39,488 nucleotides of DNA, taken from the NCBI GenBank assembly GCA_934272845.1, contig CAKQSF010000018.1:1-39488 (forward strand), read 5' to 3'. This document shows positions 1-8,100 of the stretch, piece after piece. The notes under the pieces are model-generated. The model had not been told where the DNA came from and did not search any database. It saw only the letters and a program-made list of their open reading frames with translations. Source of the DNA: an uncultured Prevotella sp. Its GTDB lineage: Bacteria; Bacteroidota; Bacteroidia; Bacteroidales; Bacteroidaceae. Numbering within the stretch: position 1 is the stretch's first letter; every line of letters begins with the position of its first letter. The position numbers were made by a program, and so were the translations under genes.

Positions 1-40
1 TACCAAATGAGGTAAAGTAATATTACATCTAAGTTCTGAA

Positions 41-106
41 GGCAAACTCTGTGGCCTCCAAAGGTAAACTCTGTGGCCTCCAAAGGTAAACTCTGTGGCT
101 CCAAAA
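41..106. repeat. 22-bp tandem repeat, three copies
   Basis: Three head-to-tail copies of a 22-bp unit (core GTAAACTCTGTGGC, then CTCCAAA) start at 41, 63 and 85. The first has one change and the third is slightly rearranged. A degenerate continuation containing GGAGGCTCC follows to about 135. No gene overlaps the block. The function is unknown; it may be the edge of a larger repeat that begins left of the window. Confidence 0.8.
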
Positions 107-805
107 GGTAAGAGCAATGGAGGCTCCAATAGGTAAACAAATGATCAATATTCGGTAAAAAATATAAGCATGAGCCAACTTATGTCGTTCTGCCATTGTG
201 AGGAAAAGTGTATGGGAACGAGAGTAAACACCACTATTTCATGATACATCATGCGTAGTTTTGGTACAGTTTATCGTGTTGAGAACTATAAAGATACAGT
301 AGAAACACATTAAAAACAATACAAATTACAGTAGTGTTTCCACACCAAAAATACCGTTTCATACAACGAAAACGACTAAAATACATAAAAAATGTTGCAA
401 AGAACGATTTTTTGCACAAAAAGTAACAAATGTAGCATGGTATATAATGGAAAATTCGTAACTTTGCATCAGAAAACAAAAGAATAGTATAAAAGACAAA
501 ATATAATTGCTTATTTTCGGTTATAAGAATTAGGAATAGTTATTAGGTAAATAATAGATTTAGGTTATTAGAAATGCAAACAAGGAGGATAGTTTTGCAA
601 TAACAGAGAAAGAAAGACACACTTAAAAAGATCGTATTACAGGTTAAATAGATAGTTATTAGCCCTCTTTAAAGGGTAAAAAGATTTATTCAGAGATAAC
701 ATTTTTTTTATTTCCTCCACTAACACTTTTATCCTCAGACGAGGAATCATCCACACAAAACATTTTTATAATTAATAATGAATAATAAACTCATAATTCA
801 TTATG
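107..805. other. AT-rich spacer without a recognisable gene
   Basis: I see no credible coding region here. The only open frames are short, AT-driven and unlike any known protein. A TAACTTTG motif at 459-466 (plus strand) matches the Bacteroidota -7 consensus TAnnTTTG, but no TTG lies at the right distance upstream. A purine-rich AAGGAGGA stretch near 582-589 is not followed by an ORF. If the -7 box is used, the RNA would run through the repeats at 806-931 to the terminator at 998-1063 without coding for anything obvious. Confidence 0.5.
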
Positions 806-931
806 CCTAATTCGTAATGCTTGATGAATTATGCCTAATTCGTAATGCTTGATGAATTATGCCTAATTCGTAATGCTTGATGAATTATGCATGATGAATT
901 ATGCATGATGAATTATGCTTGATGAATTATG
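806..931. repeat. 28-bp tandem repeat with 14-bp half units
   Basis: Three exact 28-bp units (806-833, 834-861, 862-889; core CTAATTCGTAATGCTTGATG followed by AATTATG) are followed by three 14-bp half units (890-903, 904-917, 918-931; CATGATGAATTATG or CTTGATGAATTATG). Related ATGAATTATGCATTATG words recur near 4605-4632 and 39356-39406. This is probably a slippage-prone intergenic repeat. Confidence 0.85.
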
Positions 932-997
932 TACAATTACTATATTCAATGTTCAATGTATAATTCATAATGCATTACGTCCACCGACTTAATTAAC

Positions 998-1063
998 ACA
1001 GACTGTCACTCGGCTTTACCACTTGCCTTAACAAGGAAGCCGAGCGACAGTCTGTTTTTTTTT
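998..1063 (+). terminator. strong intrinsic terminator, plus strand
   Basis: A 19-bp stem (998-1016 paired with 1037-1055, one A/G difference) with a 20-nt loop is followed directly by an uninterrupted T run to 1063. The T run lies on the plus-strand side, so it would stop transcription coming from the left, where no gene is visible in the window. On the minus strand it could at best protect the 3' end of the 1119-1682 mRNA as a plain hairpin. Confidence 0.8.
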
Positions 1064-1118
1064 ACTGTTAGTCTTTCTTTGGCTGGAAGCCAATACTATA
1101 TGTGGGGCAATACTCCCC

Positions 1119-1682
1119 TCATCTGTTTTGCACAAAGATGAATGTCCCGTCAAATGTTATGCGGTAACGTAATAGGGCATTACTACCCTTGCCGTTAGAC
1201 GGTATACCACCGTTACTAAGATTGTATTCACAACCACATTTGTTACATTTCACTGTAACATTATTTGCACCCCACTGCAGTGGAGCAGCCGTCATGCCAG
1301 TATTATCAAAGCAGTTACGGCACTGACGGTCAAAGGCATAGAGCGTCTGGTCCATCACAGAGCGACCAATGATAAGTCCGTTGCTAAGCCCCATGATGCG
1401 CGTGCGCTGCGTCTCGGCATCTGTTATAATGTCGTCCTTCGTAACATCAGTACCATAGATGTCTGTAACAACGCGATAGGTCTTGCCATTGAGCGGCTCC
1501 GTGTAGACAAAGGCATAGGTGTCGTAAGAGTTTACCACGTCAAGCAGACGCGAGGTGTTATGATAACTCGTATTAAACGAGAAATAACACTGGTGCGTAG
1601 TAAAAGAGTCCTCAGCCTTCTGACAACTCGTGGTCATCAGCAGACTGAGGATAATAATAAAAATGAAAGAAAATTTATTCAT
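1119..1682 (-). CDS. small lipoprotein with Rieske-like four-Cys cluster
   Basis: The 187-aa protein begins with a hydrophobic signal ending in a Cys at residue 20 (LLMTTSC), so it is probably a lipoprotein exported across the inner membrane. The C-terminal part holds C121-x2-C124, a 21-residue gap, then C146-x2-C149-G-C151, followed by a Gly-rich stretch and a conserved-looking LLRY. The layout (two paired ligand boxes about 20 residues apart, second box followed by aromatic-x-L-x2-G-G) resembles a Rieske [2Fe-2S] domain, but the two histidines are replaced by cysteines, so zinc or another cluster is more likely. The family is not recognised with certainty. A -7 box (TATTTTTG, 1700 to 1693) lies ten bases upstream of the ATG, predicting a very short leader. 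The gene stands alone, with argH about 280 bp upstream. Confidence 0.7.
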   Translation of the reverse strand: MNKFSFIFIIILSLLMTTSCQKAEDSFTTHQCYFSFNTSYHNTSRLLDVVNSYDTYAFVYTEPLNGKTYRVVTDIYGTDVTKDDIITDAETQRTRIMGLSNGLIIGRSVMDQTLYAFDRQCRNCFDNTGMTAAPLQWGANNVTVKCNKCGCEYNLSNGGIPSNGKGSNALLRYRITFDGTFIFVQNR

Positions 1683-1692
1683 TCTATTGTTG

Positions 1693-1700
1693 CAAAAATA
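1693..1700 (-). promoter_or_regulatory. -7 promoter box of the lipoprotein gene
   Basis: Minus-strand TATTTTTG matches TAnnTTTG and ends 10 bases before the ATG, so only about five untranslated bases are expected. No TTG sits at the -33 position; instead the palindromic repeat copy at 1703-1726 fills the spacer. Confidence 0.5.
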
Positions 1701-1702
1701 TT

Positions 1703-1960
1703 AGGGTTGTTCTATAAATTACCACCGTTAAGTATATGGTTGTTCTATAAATTACCTTTGTTATATTTCGAGGTTATTTTTGCGATCAAAGTGTAAGTAA
1801 GAGAAGAAGTGTAGCGTGCTACTCGACTGAACGCACTTACGCTTTGAGCCCAAAAGAACCCGAAAGATGACAAAACGTCATTACGTCAGTTAAGTTTTAC
1901 ATAGCGGTGGTAATTTATAGAACCACCCTATAACTTAATTAACGGTGGTAATTATATATT
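1703..1960. repeat. inverted-repeat-bounded element, MITE-like
   Basis: The left side carries two copies of a TTCTATAAATTACC motif (1703-1726, 1738-1756). The right side carries the same motif inverted (1906-1929), with a degenerate inverted copy at 1944-1958 (GGTGGTAATTATATA). In between lies a hairpin: 1786-1798 pairs with 1835-1847, apart from one mismatch. The motif itself has GGTGGT and ACCACC arms. Other copies lie at 9150-9177 and, partly, at 10901-10919. The inverted outer copies and internal hairpin suggest a small non-coding mobile or structural repeat. No target-site duplication was established. Confidence 0.6.
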
Positions 1961-1966
1961 CCCTTA

Positions 1967-3304
1967 TTACTTAACGTCGAGCAGAGCCTTCTCTGCTTTA
2001 TCTACCTTTTCGAAGTTAAAGCCATCAAGAATGGTCTGCATCAACGCCTGTATGCGGTCATTGCATAGGTTTCCGATAGAACCTTCGTGAGTGTGGTGAA
2101 TGTTCTTGTTAGGAGTGAAGTTACCAGCCTCTATGTCAAGTCCCACCTTTTTGTAAGCATCGCGGAACGGCATACCGTTTGCTGCAAGGCGATTTACCTC
2201 CTCTACGGAGAAGATAGCGTCATACATAGGATTATCCAGTATATCCTTGCGCACCTCTATCTTGTTGATGATGTAAGCACACATAGAGAGGCAGTCCTTT
2301 AGTTCGTCGAAGGCAGGGAGGAACACCTCCTTTATTATCTGCAGGTCACGGAAATATCCGCATGGCAGATTGTTCTGTATCAGCGTTACCTGCACTGGCA
2401 GAGACTGGAGTTTGTTACACTTGGCACGGATAAGTTCGAAGACGTCAGGGTTCTTCTTATGGGGCATGATGCTTGAACCTGTGGTACACTCCTTAGGCAG
2501 TTTCACGAACTGGAAGTTTTGTGAATTAAACAGGCAGGCGTCAAACGCCAACTTTGCCATTGTTCCAGCAAGTCCTGCAATAGAGAACGCTACGTTGCGC
2601 TCCATCTTACCTCTGCCCATCTGTGCATACACCACGTTATAGTTCATGGAGTCGAAGCCAAGAAGGTCTGTGGTCATCTGGCGGTTAAGTGGGAACGAAG
2701 AGCCGTAGCCGGCGGCAGAACCGAGAGGGTTGCGGTTAGTCATCTTGTAGGCAGCCTGAAGATACAGCATATCGTCGGTAAGAGACTCAGCGTAAGCACC
2801 GAACCACAGTCCGAAACTTGACGGCATGGCTATCTGCAGGTGCGTATAACCTGGCATCAACACGTTCTTGTACTGCTCTGACTTGGTTATGAGTTCATCG
2901 AAGAGTGACTTTGTCTCCTCTACCACCTCACGCAGGGCTGCACGTGTAAAGAGTTTCAGATCAACGAGCACCTGGTCGTTACGGCTTCTGCCAGAGTGTA
3001 TCTTCTTGCCCATGTCGCCAAGAGCGCGTGTGAGCATCAGTTCTACCTGTGAGTGAACGTCCTCAATATCGTCCTCAATAACAAACTCTCCCTTTTCGCA
3101 GATGTCATAAATCTTGCGCAATTCACGAAGCAACACTGGCAGTTCGTCATCAGCGATAAGCCCGATAGAGTTAAGCATTGTAATATGAGCCATAGAGCCC
3201 ATAACGTCATATTTTGCGAGATAGAGATCCATTTCGCGGTCTCTTCCCACAGTGAAGCGTTCAATCTCCTTGTTGATGGAATAATTCTTTTCCCAGAGTT
3301 TCAT
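1967..3304 (-). CDS. argH: argininosuccinate lyase
   Basis: This 445-aa cytosolic enzyme cleaves argininosuccinate to arginine and fumarate, the last step of arginine synthesis. The fumarase/aspartase superfamily signature GSSIMPHKKNPDVFEL is present near residues 273-288. SGRSRNDQV, near residue 105, is the typical ArgH substrate loop, and the TxGYTHLQ-like motif (PGYTHLQIAMP) follows near residue 151. The length fits the family. The ATG at 3304 begins the conserved N-terminus (KLWEKNY...FTVGRDREMD). A -7 box lies 36 bases upstream. No other arg gene is adjacent, so it appears monocistronic. Confidence 0.96.
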   Translation of the reverse strand: MKLWEKNYSINKEIERFTVGRDREMDLYLAKYDVMGSMAHITMLNSIGLIADDELPVLLRELRKIYDICEKGEFVIEDDIEDVHSQVELMLTRALGDMGKKIHSGRSRNDQVLVDLKLFTRAALREVVEETKSLFDELITKSEQYKNVLMPGYTHLQIAMPSSFGLWFGAYAESLTDDMLYLQAAYKMTNRNPLGSAAGYGSSFPLNRQMTTDLLGFDSMNYNVVYAQMGRGKMERNVAFSIAGLAGTMAKLAFDACLFNSQNFQFVKLPKECTTGSSIMPHKKNPDVFELIRAKCNKLQSLPVQVTLIQNNLPCGYFRDLQIIKEVFLPAFDELKDCLSMCAYIINKIEVRKDILDNPMYDAIFSVEEVNRLAANGMPFRDAYKKVGLDIEAGNFTPNKNIHHTHEGSIGNLCNDRIQALMQTILDGFNFEKVDKAEKALLDVK

Positions 3305-3342
3305 ATTTTTTTATATATAATGTATAATTAATATTCTATTTG

Positions 3343-3350
3343 CAAAGTTA
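3343..3350 (-). promoter_or_regulatory. -7 promoter box of argH
   Basis: Minus-strand TAACTTTG matches TAnnTTTG and lies 38 bases before the argH ATG. No clear TTG is seen at the -33 position. Confidence 0.55.
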
Positions 3351-3488
3351 CAAATAAGAATTGGAATATGTTTACTTATACCACTATTATTTGGAAGTAG
3401 ATAGGAAAATTTCTTACCTTTTGCCAACGCGTTGTATTGATATTTAAAGGACTTAGTAATGGTAAGAAATAGTTTATAATAAAAATCG

Positions 3489-3522
3489 AAATAGGGTGGC
3501 TCATGTATGAACCACCCTATTT
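3489..3522. terminator. bidirectional terminator downstream of pstS
   Basis: An 11-bp perfect stem (AAATAGGGTGG, 3489-3499, with CCACCCTATTT, 3512-3522) is flanked by a T run on the plus strand (3524-3531) and an A run on the left side (3481-3485), which gives a T run on the minus strand. It ends the minus-strand transcript of the phosphate-binding protein. The AGGGTGG arms resemble those of the interspersed palindrome described at 1703-1960. Confidence 0.8.
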
Positions 3523-3558
3523 CTTTTTTTTATCTTTATGCGGTATTTCTTTGAATAC

Positions 3559-4536
3559 TTACTTCGAAGCAAGTTTCTTAAGTTCTTTTTGCAGCCTATC
3601 CTTGCTTATAGGGATATATCCTGCTGAAGTATTGAGGTTTTGTCCCTTACTGAGTATATACTTCAGGAATGCTACTACCACGGGGTCAGTAGGTACACCG
3701 TTTGACACGAGATAGAGGTCACGTGCTGGTGGTGAAGGATACTTGCCCTCGGCAATAGCCTTTGAAAGCGTTATCTTGTCGCCATAGAAGTCCTCCTCTG
3801 GATCTATCTTACCATTGCCGTTAACGTCTATCGGCAGCACACGTATGCCCTTGAGCGGCTTAAAGGTAGTGGCGTCATAAGCGTAACCAATGTTGTTCAT
3901 ACCAATAGCATTAGGATTTCCTGCTACTGCAGTAGCCACGCCTGGGTCACCGTTTACGCCTTCGCCCTTTAGGTCTTCTTGATGCTTTCCGAGCCATGCC
4001 GCCCATGTCTCTGCAGCACCGCAGGCATCTGAACGTGTGAATACTGCTATCGGTGTCTTGTCTGCTGTGCCGAGGAGTTGTCCCCATGTCTTCAGCGTGC
4101 CGTTAATCCATATGTCTGTGGCTTGCTGTTGCGTGATGCCGTGTTTTACTATCTCAGCGTAGTGTGGGTTTTTCTCGTTGATGGTAGGTGCTACTGCGTC
4201 TTCGGCTACGGCAAAGGCTACTGCGCCTTTCTTTACCTCATCGTCTTTCACCTCACGTGACACCATGCCTAACTCTACCTGACCTGATAGTGCATCTGTC
4301 ATGCCCTTGCCTGCACCGCCACCATCTATTTCTATCCTAACGTCAGGGTGCTGTTTCTGGAACTCCTCTGCCCACTTTACTGCTAGTGGATATAGCGCAA
4401 AGGCACCTGAGAGGGAGATGCGTCCTGAAAGATCACCATTCTGTGACTTATGGTTCCTGTTGCCACATGAGTTGAGCGACAGGCCGATGGCGAGCAGTGC
4501 CACCGCTGTGATTGTTGCTATGATGTTTTCTTTCAT
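3559..4536 (-). CDS. pstS: PstS-like phosphate-binding lipoprotein
   Basis: The 325-aa protein has a signal ending in a lipobox-like LSLNSC (Cys24) and the PstS fold pattern: the GAFALYPLAVKWAEEF start, a DGGGAGKGMTDALSG phosphate-loop region, SREVKDDE, and a FTRSDACGAAETWAAW segment. It should bind phosphate, or a similar oxyanion, outside the inner membrane for an ABC importer. An EF-hand-like loop, DVNGNGKIDPEE, sits near residues 236-247 and suggests calcium binding. No pstC, pstA, pstB or phoU gene is adjacent, and a terminator follows, so it is an orphan in this window. The mRNA leader is about 300 bases long and contains a 41-codon ORF. Confidence 0.88.
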   Translation of the reverse strand: MKENIIATITAVALLAIGLSLNSCGNRNHKSQNGDLSGRISLSGAFALYPLAVKWAEEFQKQHPDVRIEIDGGGAGKGMTDALSGQVELGMVSREVKDDEVKKGAVAFAVAEDAVAPTINEKNPHYAEIVKHGITQQQATDIWINGTLKTWGQLLGTADKTPIAVFTRSDACGAAETWAAWLGKHQEDLKGEGVNGDPGVATAVAGNPNAIGMNNIGYAYDATTFKPLKGIRVLPIDVNGNGKIDPEEDFYGDKITLSKAIAEGKYPSPPARDLYLVSNGVPTDPVVVAFLKYILSKGQNLNTSAGYIPISKDRLQKELKKLASK

Positions 4537-4633
4537 GTATATTTCTTTCTTTATGGTTATGGGTTGAGGTTGTGGTTGAGGGTTATGGCTTGTGGGGTTA
4601 ATAACGCATTATGAATTATGCATTATGAATTAC

Positions 4634-4759
4634 TTAAAATCCTAATACTAATTGCGTCTCCAGTAGGCTACTGGTTGTCCTGGGTGCGCTCCCCATAGAG
4701 GCTGACAGTGCCAGCAATGCGGCTGCTTGTGCGTTGCGTGTAGAAAATGCCATAAACAT
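4634..4759 (-). CDS. possible 41-aa leader ORF of pstS
   Basis: A short frame starts at ATG 4759, with a second in-frame ATG at codon 3 preceded by GAAAGGAT, and ends at TAA 4634, 97 bases before the pstS ATG. The peptide starts MFMAFSTRNAQAAALLAL and ends in a hydrophobic tail finishing LVLGF. A -7 box 94 bases upstream places it inside the probable pstS mRNA leader. A 15-bp palindrome (4660-4674, CCAGTAG G CTACTGG) lies in its 3' half. It could be a regulatory leader peptide or the remnant of a lost gene; I do not recognise it. Confidence 0.35.
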   Translation of the reverse strand: MFMAFSTRNAQAAALLALSASMGSAPRTTSSLLETQLVLGF

Positions 4760-4852
4760 ATCCTTTCTGTGTTTGTGTTGTTGAACTCTTTGTGTTTGTG
4801 TTAAGCCGGCTTTATGGAAATATGTTTATTCTATCGTTTTATTTTCTTGGTG

Positions 4853-4860
4853 CAAAGGTA
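4853..4860 (-). promoter_or_regulatory. -7 promoter box of the pstS transcript
   Basis: Minus-strand TACCTTTG matches TAnnTTTG. It would start RNA near 4847, giving a leader of about 310 bases before pstS. No TTG is present at -33, which would fit a regulated promoter. Confidence 0.5.
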
Positions 4861-4969
4861 CTGCCTTTTTCGCATCTGCGTAATAGCCTCTATGCGCTAA
4901 TTGTATAACATAAGTTTGTGATACGTATCACGTGTGAAAAAAATTACTTTTGTAAACTCTATCAAATTA

Positions 4970-5034
4970 CCTTGTAATTAAGCCCTAATTACGAGGTGAT
5001 TAGGCATAAATTACGAGGTGATTGGGGCTTAATT
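4970..5034. repeat. direct repeat nested in an inverted repeat
   Basis: Two copies of AAATTACGAGGTGATT or TAATTACGAGGTGATT lie between outer arms AATTAAGCCC and GGGGCTTAATT. A related stretch (GATTATGAGGTAATTAAGCCC split over 29763-29783) lies upstream of the sigma-factor operon end. It is an intergenic repeat with no assigned role. Confidence 0.5.
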
Positions 5035-5092
5035 AAATAAGGTGGTGAAAAAATTATACTCATTATGGTATTTATTATACTATATTAAAGCA

Positions 5093-5127
5093 GTTAGGGC
5101 GTGATTGCAATGCAATCACGCCCTAAC
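5093..5127 (-). terminator. perfect 16-bp hairpin downstream of the PL11 gene
   Basis: GTTAGGGCGTGATTGC (5093-5108) pairs perfectly with 5112-5127 across a 3-nt loop, 50 bases after the stop of the minus-strand lyase gene. The following minus-strand sequence is T-rich (CTGCTTTAATATAG) but has no long T run. It is probably the transcript end or a 3' stabiliser. Confidence 0.7.
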
Positions 5128-5177
5128 TATAAATCCTTCTGACATACATTTTTGTACATCACTACTTTTCTGTTAAA

Positions 5178-8100
5178 CTATCTGGTATACACCTTGTTAC
5201 CCTTGATATATGCGCCATGGGCAGGTATGCTGTTCAGGCGTATGCCCTGCAGGCTGTAGATGATGTCAGCATCCTCTGCATCGTCAGCCCCTACGGTGGT
5301 GATGCCTGTGTAGATAGGGTTGATGTAAGTACCCAGCACGTAAGAGTCTGCCAGTGGAGCAGCCGACGTACCACTGAGTTGTGCGAAGGCTGTACCGCCC
5401 TCTATCGTCTTACCGTCAGCAAGGTAGAAGCCTAAGCCGCGGTCGCCATTGCGGAACTCGTAATACCCCTTTGTCTGTGTGTGGGCCACGAGTGTTGAGT
5501 CGCAGTAGTCACCCTTTAGCGTAGAACTGACAAGAGCAGAACCCGCATTTGCCGTTGGTACGAAGGTTACCTCTGGCGTAGTAGAGTTATAGATTATGCC
5601 CGTATTGGCAGGTATGACCTTCGCTGTTATGGCGACGGTCTTAATGGTGTCCACTGCGTTTGTAGTGGTGCGTGTTGTTACCTTCCATGCCTTTACGCCA
5701 TTAGGAATGATTACGGGGTATGTGGTATAGAAGGCGTCCCAGTATTTGCCCAATCCTCTTGCGCTGGCAATGGTGCCAGCAGCAGGCTCTACCTCGAAGC
5801 ACTTACGTGTAATCTTCTTAGAGTTACGCAGGTCGTAACTGAGGTGTGGCGGCTGGTTATAGCAGCAGTTCTGGTTGATAACCTGTGCACGGTAGTTGAG
5901 GTCGTCCATGAGGTGCGGCACGGTGTAAGGCGTCTCGTAGTCGGTAGCGTTGATAACAAGGTTGTACACGCCGTCTACCAGTGTCCATGTGACAATCTCC
6001 TCGCGCCAGTCGCCTAAGAGGTCGCCCAGCACACAAGGGTTATACTTAGTGTAGTTGTTGAGTGTGCCAATGGTGTAGTTGCCACCGTTCACCTGCATGC
6101 GCCAGAATGCCTTTGCGTCGGTGTTATAGTATTCCAGGACAGACTTATCGTAGTAGTCGTCTGCTAACGTGCCGTTCCAGTATATGCGGTTGTTGAGAGA
6201 TGCTCCTCCACCGTGTGACACTGTCTCCACTACAGCATCCCCCTTCCAATCGAAGAGGCTTGCAGACGCGCTGTGCTGGAAGTAAGAACCATCAGATTCT
6301 GGGTCGAAGTGCGCCATCAGTCCGCGTCCTGTATCGCTGGTAGCAGTCTGTCTTACAAGTATCTTACCTGTCTTTGCGTCGCGCAGGTCTGCTCCGTAAG
6401 GTTTGTGCTCGTGTGACATAAATACCTCCAGTCCAGGGTTCTCAGGGTCGAAGTCGCCAAGGTGCAGCGCGTCGCCATGTCCTAGACCTGTGCGGTAGAG
6501 CAGTGTGCCGTCGCTCTTCAGAGCAGCAGAGCCGTAGACGATGTCTTGTTTGCCATCGCCAGTGCAGTCGCCCACACTAATCCAGTGTGCTCCCTCGCCC
6601 CACAGACCTTGTCCTGAGGTAGTGTTACGGCTCACCCAGCGTTCCTTCAGCGTAGTGCCGTCCCAGTCGTATGCACCTACGAAGGCACCGCTATAATATC
6701 CGCGTGCGAAGATTGGCGATGGGTTATGGTCCTTACCGTCGAGCCACGCTATGGCAGCGAGGTAACGTTCAGAGCGGTTTTGGTTGTTGTCGCCCCAGTA
6801 GTTCAAGCCAGCGGCGTAGTCGGTATGATAAGGAATGGTAGCCAGTTCGGCACCCGTCATGCCATCAAAGACGGTGATGTACTCAGAGCCATGGTCCTGT
6901 TTGCCGCGACTGCTCTTTAGGTTAGCCGTTGGGTCATCATCGCCCAGAAGCACATAGTTGCCCTGTCCGTCGATGGTGCCAGGGGCTGTCTTAGCCATAA
7001 ACTCGCCATAGCCATCACCGTCAAGATCCCATGCTATGAACTGCATGGTGTGGGCAGAGGCAAAGAAGTTTTGTCCCATGTTGATGCGCCAGAGACGTGT
7101 GCCGTCGAGTTTGTAGCAGTCGAAGAAGACGTTAGAGGTAGCACCGCTGCTGGCAGCGTCCTTTTCGTTAGACGGCGACCACTTAAGGATTATCTCATAT
7201 TCGCCATCGCCGTCCATGTCGCAGTAAGAAGCATCGTTAGGGGTGTATGTAGCACCGAGTCCTGATGGGTCGGTAGGTGCGCCATCCTTCAGTGGTATGT
7301 AGAACGTTTGGTTGTCCCATGTCTTCTTGCTGACGTCGGTCTCTATGACATTGCCATTCTCGTCTATCACCTCCAGACGGTAATATGAATACGCTGTGGC
7401 ACCCTTGTCAAGGAAGTTTGTCTTGCCTGTGATGAAGTTCCCGTTGTTCACCTTCGTGGTCTGTGTCGCTGCCGTAACGCCTCGCCACAGGCGGAAACGC
7501 AGGTTGCGGTCGTCCGTAGCGCGTGCTCGCCATGACACGAGGTTGCCGTCAGACTTATGCAGTGCCATGAGTCCACGCTTCAGTGGCTGTGCTGCAGGCT
7601 TAGCAGGGCGTGACGTCACGCTGAACACTACGCTGAATGTCAGGTTTACGTCATTGCCACTGGCGTCTTTACCCTTGAGTATCACGTTGAGAATGTTGTC
7701 CTTGTATTCAAAAGAGGTTGTAACGTTCGTCAGTCCCTCCGCTGCAGCAGCCTTGAAGTCTGAGGGTTGCGCATAGAGTTTGGTGGCGTAGCGAGCCGTC
7801 TCACCGTTTTTCAGGTCTTTCACGATGTCGTATAGCGACACCTCCTTCGCCTCATCGGTACCCGTCTTAGCGTTGCAGGTCAGCGAAGAGATGAAGTCAG
7901 CCGCACTCCATACCTTTGAGTCGGTATCGCCCTCAACACAGATGTTACGCAGAGCCAGTTCCTTGTTTGTTCCTACCCCCGTAACGTAGAGCAGTACGAT
8001 GAAGCCCTTTCCCTCCACGTTATAGTCATTGACGTAAAACTCGTGGTGGCTGTAGGCAGTGCTGTTGCCGCTCTGTATCTTGTTGCGCAGTGGTGTAGCG

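Noticed and set aside
249..479. Minus-strand open frame of 76 codons
   Set aside because: Very AT-rich, Phe/Tyr/Cys-heavy product without domain, start signal or neighbours; looks like chance.
806..931. Possible CRISPR array
   Set aside because: Units are directly adjacent with no unique spacers and there are no cas genes; the same applies to 41-106, 13332-13493 and 39161-39244.
7396..7776. Plus-strand frame of 126 codons inside the PL11 gene
   Set aside because: Shadow frame opposite a strongly supported coding region.
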